From: Sphingosinicella microcystinivorans
GTDB lineage: Bacteria; Pseudomonadota; Alphaproteobacteria; Sphingomonadales; Sphingomonadaceae
Direction: 5' to 3'
Assembly (NCBI RefSeq): GCF_003634215.1
Contig: NZ_RBWX01000009.1
Location: forward strand, 1 to 64,000
DNA length: 64,000 nucleotides
The notes under the pieces: model-generated
Told to the model about the DNA's origin: nothing
What the model saw: only the letters and a program-made list of their open reading frames with translations
Databases searched by the model: none
Shown here: one piece after another, positions 16,671-25,407 of the stretch
Numbering within the stretch: position 1 is the stretch's first letter
Layout: each line of letters opens with the position of its first letter
Made by a program: the position numbers and the translations under genes

Positions 16671-17549
16671 ATGAGCGACCTGTTCGCGCGGCTTGAGGCC
16701 GAGAATGCGAGTTATACGGCGGCAGAGCGGCAGATCGCGCTGTTCCTGCTGAACAACCGCGAAATGATCCCGTTCGAAACGGCGGCGTCGATCGCACAGC
16801 GGCTCGATGTCAGTGCGGTAACAGTCGGGCGGTTCTGCCGAATGCTTGGCTTTAAGCATTTCCGGGAGCTGAAAGAGCACCTCCGCATGTCCGCGCATCT
16901 GCCGTGGCTCGCCGGGCAGGCGTTTCAGGATTTCCTTTCCGACTTCACCGACAGCGACAAGCGCCGCCGCACGCTCGAACGAGAAATCGAACTGCTCGTC
17001 GCCGTCTATGAGCGCAGCCAGCACAAGGTGTGGTCGGATACAGTGGCGCTGATCGCGCGCAGCAAGCGCGTGCAGATCGTCGGCTTTCAGACAGAGCGCG
17101 GACTCGCGGCAATGCTCGCGCACAACCTCCAGTATGTGCGCCCCGGCGTGGAATTGATCGACAGCGCCTCCGGACATTTCGCCGACGTGCTCCTCGAAGA
17201 CCCTGGCGACCGATGCCTCGTCATCATCGATGTCCGCCGCTATTCGCGCACATCTCGCCATCTTGCTGAGCGGGCCGCGGAGGCGGGCATTCCGCTCGTC
17301 ATTATCACAGATACGCTTTGCGACTGGGCACCGCGCCTCACCACCCATGTGCTGGCCGCAGACAGCGACGGCGCGCTTTTCTGGCAAAGCGCGGTGCCGA
17401 TGACGGGCCTTGTCAACCTGCTCGTGAACGATATAGTCGGCCACGGCGGCGGCCGCGACGTAGAGGATCGGCTGGAGCGGATCAGTGCGCTCTACGATGA
17501 TTTCGTAGGCTTCGTGCGTCCGGCGCGAACGCGCGGAGGTGAAGCATGA
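16671..17549 (+). CDS. MurR/RpiR-family transcriptional regulator
   Basis: A 292-residue regulator with an N-terminal HTH_6 domain (residues 1-75, AASIAQRLDVSAVTVGRFCRMLGFKHFRELKEHL) and a C-terminal SIS sugar-isomerase-like domain (about 115-250, RVQIVGFQTERGLAAMLAHNL, then LVIIDVRRYSRTSRHLAERA). Family members usually sense phosphosugars, but RpiR-type regulators are also found next to DgcN/D-amino-acid genes. The start ATG lies 17 bp after the perfect inverted repeat at 16609-16654, pointing to autoregulation and probably control of the neighbouring D-amino-acid genes. The AphA-like deacetylase gene follows after 63 bp. Confidence 0.9.
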   Translation: MSDLFARLEAENASYTAAERQIALFLLNNREMIPFETAASIAQRLDVSAVTVGRFCRMLGFKHFRELKEHLRMSAHLPWLAGQAFQDFLSDFTDSDKRRRTLEREIELLVAVYERSQHKVWSDTVALIARSKRVQIVGFQTERGLAAMLAHNLQYVRPGVELIDSASGHFADVLLEDPGDRCLVIIDVRRYSRTSRHLAERAAEAGIPLVIITDTLCDWAPRLTTHVLAADSDGALFWQSAVPMTGLVNLLVNDIVGHGGGRDVEDRLERISALYDDFVGFVRPARTRGGEA

Positions 17550-17612
17550 TAGGCATCCCTGCGACGGTCAGGGGGCTTTTCGGCACGCCGTGTTGAGTGC
17601 TATCTGCCGGGC

Positions 17613-18623
<1,011 letters not shown>

Positions 18624-18684
18624 GCGACCTTGCGGGCGCGGCCAGACAGCAATAGTATTAGGCCTGTTTATCGGAAATGGGCCA

Positions 18685-19443
18685 ATGAAGCGGAGCACGG
18701 ATTACCCCCTCGAACTCAGGCCCGTCATGGGCTTCGAGGATAATTATCCGGCAGGTTTCGTCGATCCCTTCCATTCGCACGATCGCGCGCAGCTCTCTTA
18801 TGCCAACTCCGGCGTGATGCTGTTCATCACGGATCATTCGAGCTTCGTGCTTCCGCCGCAGCGTGCGATCTGGCTTCCCGCAGGCATGCGGCACAAGGCG
18901 ATCTGCCGCGGCCCCGTGAACATCCACACGGTCTTCATCGATCCAGATATTGAATACCTGCCGCACGCCTGCCGCGTCTTCGAAGTCTCGCCGCTCGTGC
19001 GTGCGCTCATCCAGGAGGTTTTCGGCTTCCAGCCCGCCTATGACGAGGAAGGCCGCGAGGGGCGGATCGTCCGGCTGCTGCTCGAAGAAATCCAGCACAT
19101 GCCGAACATCCCGGTGATGGCGCGCATGCCCTCGGACAGCCGCCTGCTCAGGGTCTGCCAGGCCATTCTTGATGACCCTGCGGACCCGCGCGACATTGAC
19201 GACTGGGCGCACCTTGCGAACATGGGCCGACGCACCTTCACGCGTCTGTTCAAGCAGCAGACGGGCATGGGCCTCGCCACATGGCGGCAGCAGGTGCGCC
19301 TGATGGAGGCTCTGTCGCTGCTCGCGTCGGGCGTCTCGGTCACCAACGTCGCTTATGATGTTGGCTATGAAAGCCCGAGCGCATTCACCGCGATGTTCCA
19401 CCGCTCATTCGGTGTCCCGCCGAGCCAATACGTCAGCGGCTGA
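18685..19443 (+). CDS. AraC-family transcriptional regulator
   Basis: A 252-residue regulator with an N-terminal cupin-type effector domain (residues 1-100, FVDPFHSHDRAQLSYANSG and IWLPAGMRHKAICRG) and a C-terminal double HTH (about 155-250, WAHLANMGRRTFTRLFKQQTGMG and VAYDVGYESPSAFTAMFHRSFGVPPSQY). The start at 18685 places the cupin at the N-terminus; the same frame is open farther upstream, but that stretch overlaps the deacetylase gene and is not conserved-looking. It ends 6 bp before the stop of the convergent amidohydrolase gene, at the meeting point of the two arms of the cluster. It may be a second local regulator. Confidence 0.9.
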   Translation: MKRSTDYPLELRPVMGFEDNYPAGFVDPFHSHDRAQLSYANSGVMLFITDHSSFVLPPQRAIWLPAGMRHKAICRGPVNIHTVFIDPDIEYLPHACRVFEVSPLVRALIQEVFGFQPAYDEEGREGRIVRLLLEEIQHMPNIPVMARMPSDSRLLRVCQAILDDPADPRDIDDWAHLANMGRRTFTRLFKQQTGMGLATWRQQVRLMEALSLLASGVSVTNVAYDVGYESPSAFTAMFHRSFGVPPSQYVSG

Positions 19444-19449
19444 GCGCCC

Positions 19450-22400
19450 TCACCTTTCAGCAAACCACGACGTTTCGTGCGCCCGTGTGCGCGGCCAGAC
19501 CTCGTCCAGCGTCGCGCCGTCGTAGAGGCGGCCGTTTTTCATGACCTGCGCGATGCGCCGCGCATTCCGGATATCCGTGCGTGGATCGGCATCGAGGATG
19601 ACGAGGTCGGCATATTTGCCCGCTTCAATGCTGCCGAATTGAGCATCGCGTCCAATCGTTTTTGCCCCGCCGATCGTCGCCGCGCGCAGCACTTCGGTGG
19701 GGGTCATTCCGCCCATCGCGTGGGCTTCCATCTCCCAGTGATAACCGATGCCGGGCAGCTCACCGTGCGCGCCGATGCCCACTGTGCCGCCCGCACGCTG
19801 GATCGCCGCCGCGCCTGCGGCGACCGCCGGGAAGCTGTAGTCTGAATCGATGTGCCAGCGCTGCGAACGCATTTTCGTATCGGCCGCGAAGTGCGGCGTG
19901 AAGCGGCGGTATTTCGGGTCGTCGTGCTGGTTGTCGCGCGCGATGAAATAATCCTGACCCGGCGGGCCGCCGTGTGAGATCATCAGCGTTGTCGTATAGG
20001 CGCTGCCGCTGCGCGCGACGAATTCGATCATGTCTTTGCCAAGTGGCGTTACCGGAAAGGCATGTTCGCTGCCGCCGTAACCGTCGATGATCTGGCTGAG
20101 TTCGAGCTTCAGCGAAAGCGCGCCTTCGGTTGTGGCGAGCATACCGAGTTCCTGCGCGGCCATCGCGATCCACTGGCGCACGCGGCGATCGCCGGCACGA
20201 TATTCCTTGATGTTGAACGTGCGGTAGTGATCGCGGTAGCGGCGCAGGACAGCGCGCACCTCATCCAGTGAATTGAACCGGTTGAACGAGAACAGCGCCG
20301 TGCCGGTGGAGGGCATACGCGATCCGATCGCAAGCCCGGCATCGATCAGATCCTCGTAGGCAAGCCCGTCGATCGTGAGCGTCGAAGGGTCGAATGCCGT
20401 CGTTATCCCGTAGGCGAGCCGCGCCGCCGGGCCCCACGGCTGCATATCCAGCACATCGCGGCGCACGTCCGCGACATGATCATGCGTATCGATGAAGCCC
20501 GGTACGATCGTCTTGCCGCGCACATCGCGAACGACGGCATCCGAAGGAACAGCAATCGACCCGCGCGCGCCCACCGCCGCGATCCTGTCGCCATCGATCA
20601 GGATATCCGCATCCTCGATCACCGCGTCGCCGTTCATCGTGATCGCGCGCGCGCCGCTCAGCAGCAGACGCCCGGATGGCGTATCGCGCGGCACCTCCAC
20701 AACCATTTCCGTCGTCGTCGGCTTCCCGCCATCGAGCGGCATCCGGTAAAAGGTAGATCCGACCGCCCACGTGATCGTGCGTCCGCCATCCGCCCAGTCC
20801 AGAAAATCGGCGCCGACATCGGAAAGCCGACGGCGCGAAGGATCGGGCGTCAGAAGGTCAACCTTGCCGTCGGGATTCCCCCGCAGATCGACGAGGTGCA
20901 ATTGCTGCGCGATGATCGCGATGGCGTGCGTCCCATCCGGACTGATGCGGACATCGTCGACCGGCACCGGCCCTTCAACGAAATAATAGCCCGGCCCAAC
21001 GATGGAGACCACACGACGACGCTTCCCGCTCGACAAGTCGACCGCATTCAAACCATCCGCGAATTGCAGATACGCCTCGCCGGGACTGGCCGCGAAATGC
21101 GGTTTGCCGCCCATCGTATCGGTCAGAATCTCGCGCGCGGGCCCGCCCGCCACGGGAAGCGACACGAGCGTCGCCTGCCGCTGGTTGCCGAATTCCATGT
21201 AGGTGAGCAGGCGCGCCGCCTGCGAGGAACGCAGCGCGAGAACGGCGGTGCCGTCCGGCGTAAACACGGGGTTCGTGTAATAATCGGCCGCGGCGCTCAA
21301 GCGGCGCGGCGTACCATCAAGCGGCGCAGCCCACACATGCCCCGCGCCCTTCGCGGTCCACGTGACAAAGGCGAGGCTCCTCCCGTCCGGCGACCATGCC
21401 GGATGGAATTCGGGATCGCCGCCGGACGTCAGGCGGCGCGGTTTCGCGCTGCCGTCCGCAGGCATCAGATACACACGGCCAAGCGCGGAGAACGCAAGCG
21501 TGCGCCCATCCGGCGAGAGCGCAGGCGTCTGGATCAGCCGCGCGCGAACCGGGCCGGTTTCCTGGCGAATATCGGGCGCCTGCAAAGCGCCCATTTCCAT
21601 ATCGACCTTCGCGCTGAAAGCGATGTTCGTTCGCGTTCCCGATGCAATGTCGATGCGTTCGATCCGTCCATTGCCGCTGATGAGGAGCGCCTTGCCGTCG
21701 CGTGTGAAGGCATAGCCGGGAAACAGATCCTGCCATGCCGATGCCTCGGTCACATCGCGCTGCACGGGAAATGCGAGCTGCCTGTCGGCACCCGTCTCGA
21801 GGTCGCGCACATGAAGCGCGGTGCCGCCATCGCGGCGCGTCGCATAAGCCAGCGTCTTGCCGTCCGGCGAGACCACGGGCCGGAAGAATGCGCCCGCGGG
21901 CCCGCCGCGCCGGTTCGCCGGTTCAGGCAGGATCACGCTTTCCGCGCCCGTCGCGAGATCGCGGCGCCGGATCGTCCATTCGGGAACGCCATCGAAACCT
22001 GCGCTGCCGGAAAGCGCCGCGAAATAGAGATACCTGCCGTCGGGCGAAACATTCACATCAATCGAATGCTGGAGGCTGCCGGTCGCCTCGTCCCGGCTCG
22101 GTCGCACCAATGTTTCCGCGCCCCCGGAGACGGGGTGCTTCCACAATTCGTAGGCGCCGCGATCGGGGCGGAATCGCGTCGCATAAATCGTGCTGCCGTC
22201 CGCACTCCAAGCTGGGGACATGAGCGGCTGGTCGCCATCGCGGTAACTGATCTGCCGCGCGCCCGATCCATCAGGGCGCATCACCCACAGGTTTTCCGGT
22301 CCCGAACGATCGCTGACGAACGCGAGCCACTTTCCGTCAGGCGAAAACACCGGCTGCGTTTCGAAAGCCATACCGCGCGCGATCGGTTTTGCGCGCCCGC

Positions 22401-22683
22401 CCGACACCGGCATCACATAAAGATCGCCCAGGATGTCGAAGGCAATCGTCTTGCCGTCCGGCGACAGCGACAACGACGCCCAGGTCGCCTCCTGCGTTTC
22501 GAAGGCGATGTGCCGCGACGGCTTCATGGGCAGCGTTTGCCCGGGCGGCTGCGTGCGCGGCATCGTGGCGACCGGCACCGCGGTCTGCGCGCTGGGTGCC
22601 AACATGGGAAGCCCGAGTTCGCCGGGTTCGTGCGCAGCGGAGGGCCACGCGATCAGTGCGCCAAGGAAGAGAAAACGTCTCAT
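19450..22683 (-). CDS. Exported TolB-like beta-propeller / amidohydrolase fusion protein
   Basis: A 1077-residue protein. After a signal peptide (MRRFLFLGALIAWPSAAHEP) come at least nine PD40/TolB-type beta-propeller repeats of the form SPDGKxxAF over roughly residues 60-680. A C-terminal amidohydrolase domain (from about 690) follows, with GKTIVPGFIDTHDHVAD (metal-binding HxH), ISHGGPPG and the C-terminal GSIEAGKYADLVILDADP. Such fusions are periplasmic hydrolases, often grouped with peptidases. ATG 22683 is chosen because it overlaps the upstream gene's stop as ATGA and starts the signal peptide; a longer open frame reaches 22887 but is non-coding. It is the last gene of the - strand arm. 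The substrate is unknown. Confidence 0.85.
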   Translation of the reverse strand: MRRFLFLGALIAWPSAAHEPGELGLPMLAPSAQTAVPVATMPRTQPPGQTLPMKPSRHIAFETQEATWASLSLSPDGKTIAFDILGDLYVMPVSGGRAKPIARGMAFETQPVFSPDGKWLAFVSDRSGPENLWVMRPDGSGARQISYRDGDQPLMSPAWSADGSTIYATRFRPDRGAYELWKHPVSGGAETLVRPSRDEATGSLQHSIDVNVSPDGRYLYFAALSGSAGFDGVPEWTIRRRDLATGAESVILPEPANRRGGPAGAFFRPVVSPDGKTLAYATRRDGGTALHVRDLETGADRQLAFPVQRDVTEASAWQDLFPGYAFTRDGKALLISGNGRIERIDIASGTRTNIAFSAKVDMEMGALQAPDIRQETGPVRARLIQTPALSPDGRTLAFSALGRVYLMPADGSAKPRRLTSGGDPEFHPAWSPDGRSLAFVTWTAKGAGHVWAAPLDGTPRRLSAAADYYTNPVFTPDGTAVLALRSSQAARLLTYMEFGNQRQATLVSLPVAGGPAREILTDTMGGKPHFAASPGEAYLQFADGLNAVDLSSGKRRRVVSIVGPGYYFVEGPVPVDDVRISPDGTHAIAIIAQQLHLVDLRGNPDGKVDLLTPDPSRRRLSDVGADFLDWADGGRTITWAVGSTFYRMPLDGGKPTTTEMVVEVPRDTPSGRLLLSGARAITMNGDAVIEDADILIDGDRIAAVGARGSIAVPSDAVVRDVRGKTIVPGFIDTHDHVADVRRDVLDMQPWGPAARLAYGITTAFDPSTLTIDGLAYEDLIDAGLAIGSRMPSTGTALFSFNRFNSLDEVRAVLRRYRDHYRTFNIKEYRAGDRRVRQWIAMAAQELGMLATTEGALSLKLELSQIIDGYGGSEHAFPVTPLGKDMIEFVARSGSAYTTTLMISHGGPPGQDYFIARDNQHDDPKYRRFTPHFAADTKMRSQRWHIDSDYSFPAVAAGAAAIQRAGGTVGIGAHGELPGIGYHWEMEAHAMGGMTPTEVLRAATIGGAKTIGRDAQFGSIEAGKYADLVILDADPRTDIRNARRIAQVMKNGRLYDGATLDEVWPRTRAHETSWFAER

Positions 22684-23945
22684 CGGTATGCCGGTGGCAG
22701 AGGTGTTTCTGCGTCCGGCCGATAGCGTTCGCGCAGCGCCGCCTGCCGTGATGTGTCCGGCGCCTCGCGCCCGCCGATCAGCACGATGGCAGGGCCGGAG
22801 GACGGCTCCAGCGGATCGCCGTCCCAGATCACGAGATCGGCGGCCTTGCCGGGCGCGATGCTGCCCTGCCGCGCGTCCACGTCCCATATCTCGGCGCCAC
22901 TGCGCGTGATCGCAAGCAGCGCGGCCGCGTAGGGAAGCCCATGCGCGGCGGCGATCCCCGCCCCTTCACGCAGCGCGGAGCCCGCATTGTAGCTGAGATG
23001 GATGCCGAAACCGGGCACGGTGAATGCAATCCGCACGCCCGCATTCGAAAGCAGCGCGGCATTATCGAGGCGCGCGCCGATCTGGTCGTAGCTGAGCGGC
23101 AGATTGAGCATAGGATCGAGAATAACCGGAATTCGCTTTGCGGCGAGGTCCGTCTTCGCGCGCCACGCCTCCGCGCCGCCGAGGATGACGATGCGAATGC
23201 CGTAATCATCGGCGAGCGCAATTGCCTGCCGGATATCCGATTCACGCTCGGCGGCGATCACCAGTGGAATGCGCCGGTCGAGCACGGGCGCAAGGCTCGC
23301 GCGGTCGAGGCGGCCGAGCAGGCGCTCGCGCGGATCGATGCCCTGCGGTGCGCGCGCCTCGTCGAGCGCATTGCGGACGAGCTGCCACTGGGCCGCCCGC
23401 GATCCGCCCGCCTGCTCCGACGTGCCGCTGCCGACGCGAACGAAGAGCGCCGCCTGCGCGCGATCGAGAATGTCACCGTCGGGTTTCAGATGGACAAGCG
23501 CGCCGCGCCCCTGAAACGGCGCAGCGGCGGAGCCGCCCGGAAACACCATCGCCTCGGCCACGCCGTCCGCGCGCGCCTGCGCGACGAGCGCCGAATTGGC
23601 GTTGAGCGCGTACTGGATGTCGAATGCCGCGCCGAGCGCACCGCTTGCGACCGACTGATCGTTGGTCTCGCGCGCGCCCGAAACCTCGGTGAGCCCGAGC
23701 TGCGTCGCGGCATTCACAAGGCCCGGTGTCACGATGCGGCCCGCCGCATCAATCACCCGTGCACCGGCGGGAACAGAACCCGCACCCACAACGGAAACGA
23801 CCTTCCCGTCACGCGCCACGATCGTCGCATTTTCGATCGGCGTCTCCGCCGTCATCGTCCACGCGCGGGCGTTCACAATCGCGACGGTTTCCGCATGCGC
23901 GGGAAGCGCCACAAACATCGCGAGGGCAGCAAGAACGGGTTTCAT
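22680..23945 (-). CDS. Exported amidohydrolase-family protein lacking the HxH metal motif
   Basis: A 421-residue protein with a signal peptide (MKPVLAALAMFVALPAHAE), an N-terminal amidohydrolase beta domain (VIDAAGRIVTPGLVN) and a normal C-terminal GSIAPGKAADLVIWDGDP motif. Where the family has GxxDxHxH, this protein reads TPGLVNAATQLGLTEVSG with no histidine, so it probably cannot hold the strand-1 metal pair. It overlaps the preceding intact amidohydrolase and the following propeller-amidohydrolase by ATGA at both ends. It may be a non-catalytic partner subunit or a pseudoenzyme. The true start is 23945; the same frame remains open farther upstream, but only as overlap with the neighbouring gene. 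Confidence 0.85.
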   Translation of the reverse strand: MKPVLAALAMFVALPAHAETVAIVNARAWTMTAETPIENATIVARDGKVVSVVGAGSVPAGARVIDAAGRIVTPGLVNAATQLGLTEVSGARETNDQSVASGALGAAFDIQYALNANSALVAQARADGVAEAMVFPGGSAAAPFQGRGALVHLKPDGDILDRAQAALFVRVGSGTSEQAGGSRAAQWQLVRNALDEARAPQGIDPRERLLGRLDRASLAPVLDRRIPLVIAAERESDIRQAIALADDYGIRIVILGGAEAWRAKTDLAAKRIPVILDPMLNLPLSYDQIGARLDNAALLSNAGVRIAFTVPGFGIHLSYNAGSALREGAGIAAAHGLPYAAALLAITRSGAEIWDVDARQGSIAPGKAADLVIWDGDPLEPSSGPAIVLIGGREAPDTSRQAALRERYRPDAETPLPPAYR

Positions 23946-25375
23946 CGCGGCGCGGCCTCCGTGCGGCCGATCTCGAAATCGCGGCGCGGCCGGTATGCCG
24001 GGTTCGCACGATCGTAGACGAGCGCGCCATCGATATAGACCCGGTCGGCGTGGCTGTAGATGCTGAACGGATCGCCGGACCACAGCACGAGATCGGCATT
24101 GTATCCGGGCGCTAGCGTGCCGATACGGTCGTCCAGACCCATCGCCTTCGCGGGGTTGCTCGTCACCCAGCGGATGATCGTTTCGGGCGGCAGGGAAACG
24201 CCCGCGCGGCGCCCTGCACCCGCGGCCTTCGCGGCCTCGATCGTGAGGCGCTGCCCCACCTGCGGCGAATCCGAATGCATCATCGCGCAGACACCTGCAG
24301 CCTCCACGAACGCTGCATTTTCGCGGATCGCGTCCTGCGCTTCCACCTTGAAGCCCCACCAGTCGGACCAGACCGCCGCGCATGTCCGGGCCTCGCGCAG
24401 CATCGCGGGAATCTTGTAGGCTTCGGTCGCGTGGTGAAACGCCGCGATCTGAAAACCGAATTCGCGCGCAAGACCCAGCATCACCGCCATGTCGTCCGCG
24501 CGGTAGCAATGCGCCTGCACGCGGATGTCTCCGGTGAGCACGCCTGCGAGCGTTTCAAGTTCGAGATTGCGCGGCCCCTTTTGACCGCCGCCCTTGCCCC
24601 GCGCATCGCCGCGAGACTTTTCGAGATAATCCTGCGCGGCGGAAAAAGCCGTGCGGAACATCGCGAGTTCGCCCTGACGGCTGTTCGGCGCAGCCCCGCG
24701 TCCGCCGTAATAGAGTTTTGGATTTTCACCGCAGGCGACCTTCAGACCCTGCGGCGCGTCCGGAAACTTCATGCCCTGCATTGTGACGGCGGGAACCGTC
24801 TTCAAAACCACAGAGCGTCCGCCAATGATCGTCGTGGATCCAGGCAGAATCTGCAGCGTCGTCACGCCGCCCGCAAGCGCACGATCAAAGGCGATATCCT
24901 GAGCATTCACCGCGTGCTCGATCCACGTCTCGGCGGCATTGGGATCGCTGATCTCGGTGACGTCGGAGCCATGCTCGTCCACCGACGTCAAGGGCACCAC
25001 GAAGGTGCCGTTGTGGCTGTGCACGTCGATTATGCCGGGCGTCACCCATTTGCCGCGCCCGTCGACGACAGTTGCGCCGCCTGCATCGATATTGCGGCCC
25101 ACGGCGACCACGCGCCCATCCCGCACCAGCACGTCGGCTGCGTCATGGCGACCACCGGCGCCATCGAGGATCGTGGCGCCGGTGATCAGCATGTCCGCGC
25201 GCGGCAGCGGCCTGTACGTGCTCGGCCACGAGTCCGTCGCGGACGGAGAAAGCGGGGAGGATTGACGCTCCTCCTCCTTTTTCTTCGCGGCGACCGGGGA
25301 CGCGAAGAGGGCTGCGGCGGCAAGCGCGAGGATGACATGGCGCCGCGTCCCGCGTCTGTTCATGTCATCCCCCAT
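23942..25375 (-). CDS. Exported amidohydrolase, intact metal motif
   Basis: A 477-residue periplasmic amidohydrolase. A signal peptide covers about residues 1-30 (ALAAAALFASPVAA). The metal motif GIIDVHSHNG, QAHCYRADD, AAFHHATEAYK and the MMHSDSP catalytic Asp region are all present, with a C-terminal GTLAPGYNADLVLWSGDP domain. It resembles imidazolonepropionase/dipeptidase-like exported amidohydrolases. Start choice is open: ATG 25375 has GAGG 6 nt upstream, and ATG 25363 has GGGGGA 5 nt upstream. It lies 32 bp downstream of the siderophore-type receptor and overlaps the HxH-lacking amidohydrolase by ATGA, so receptor and three hydrolases are likely cotranscribed. Confidence 0.87.
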   Translation of the reverse strand: MGDDMNRRGTRRHVILALAAAALFASPVAAKKKEEERQSSPLSPSATDSWPSTYRPLPRADMLITGATILDGAGGRHDAADVLVRDGRVVAVGRNIDAGGATVVDGRGKWVTPGIIDVHSHNGTFVVPLTSVDEHGSDVTEISDPNAAETWIEHAVNAQDIAFDRALAGGVTTLQILPGSTTIIGGRSVVLKTVPAVTMQGMKFPDAPQGLKVACGENPKLYYGGRGAAPNSRQGELAMFRTAFSAAQDYLEKSRGDARGKGGGQKGPRNLELETLAGVLTGDIRVQAHCYRADDMAVMLGLAREFGFQIAAFHHATEAYKIPAMLREARTCAAVWSDWWGFKVEAQDAIRENAAFVEAAGVCAMMHSDSPQVGQRLTIEAAKAAGAGRRAGVSLPPETIIRWVTSNPAKAMGLDDRIGTLAPGYNADLVLWSGDPFSIYSHADRVYIDGALVYDRANPAYRPRRDFEIGRTEAAPR

Positions 25376-25407
25376 TTACCGCCTCACCCCAGGCTTACGC
25401 ATACAGA

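Noticed and set aside
20476-22725. 749-codon frame antisense to the propeller-amidohydrolase
   Set aside because: Shadow of a strongly supported gene; Arg/His-rich with no domain.
22684-22887. Extra 68 N-terminal codons of the propeller-amidohydrolase frame
   Set aside because: They overlap the preceding gene and hide a good signal peptide that starts at 22683 with an ATGA overlap.
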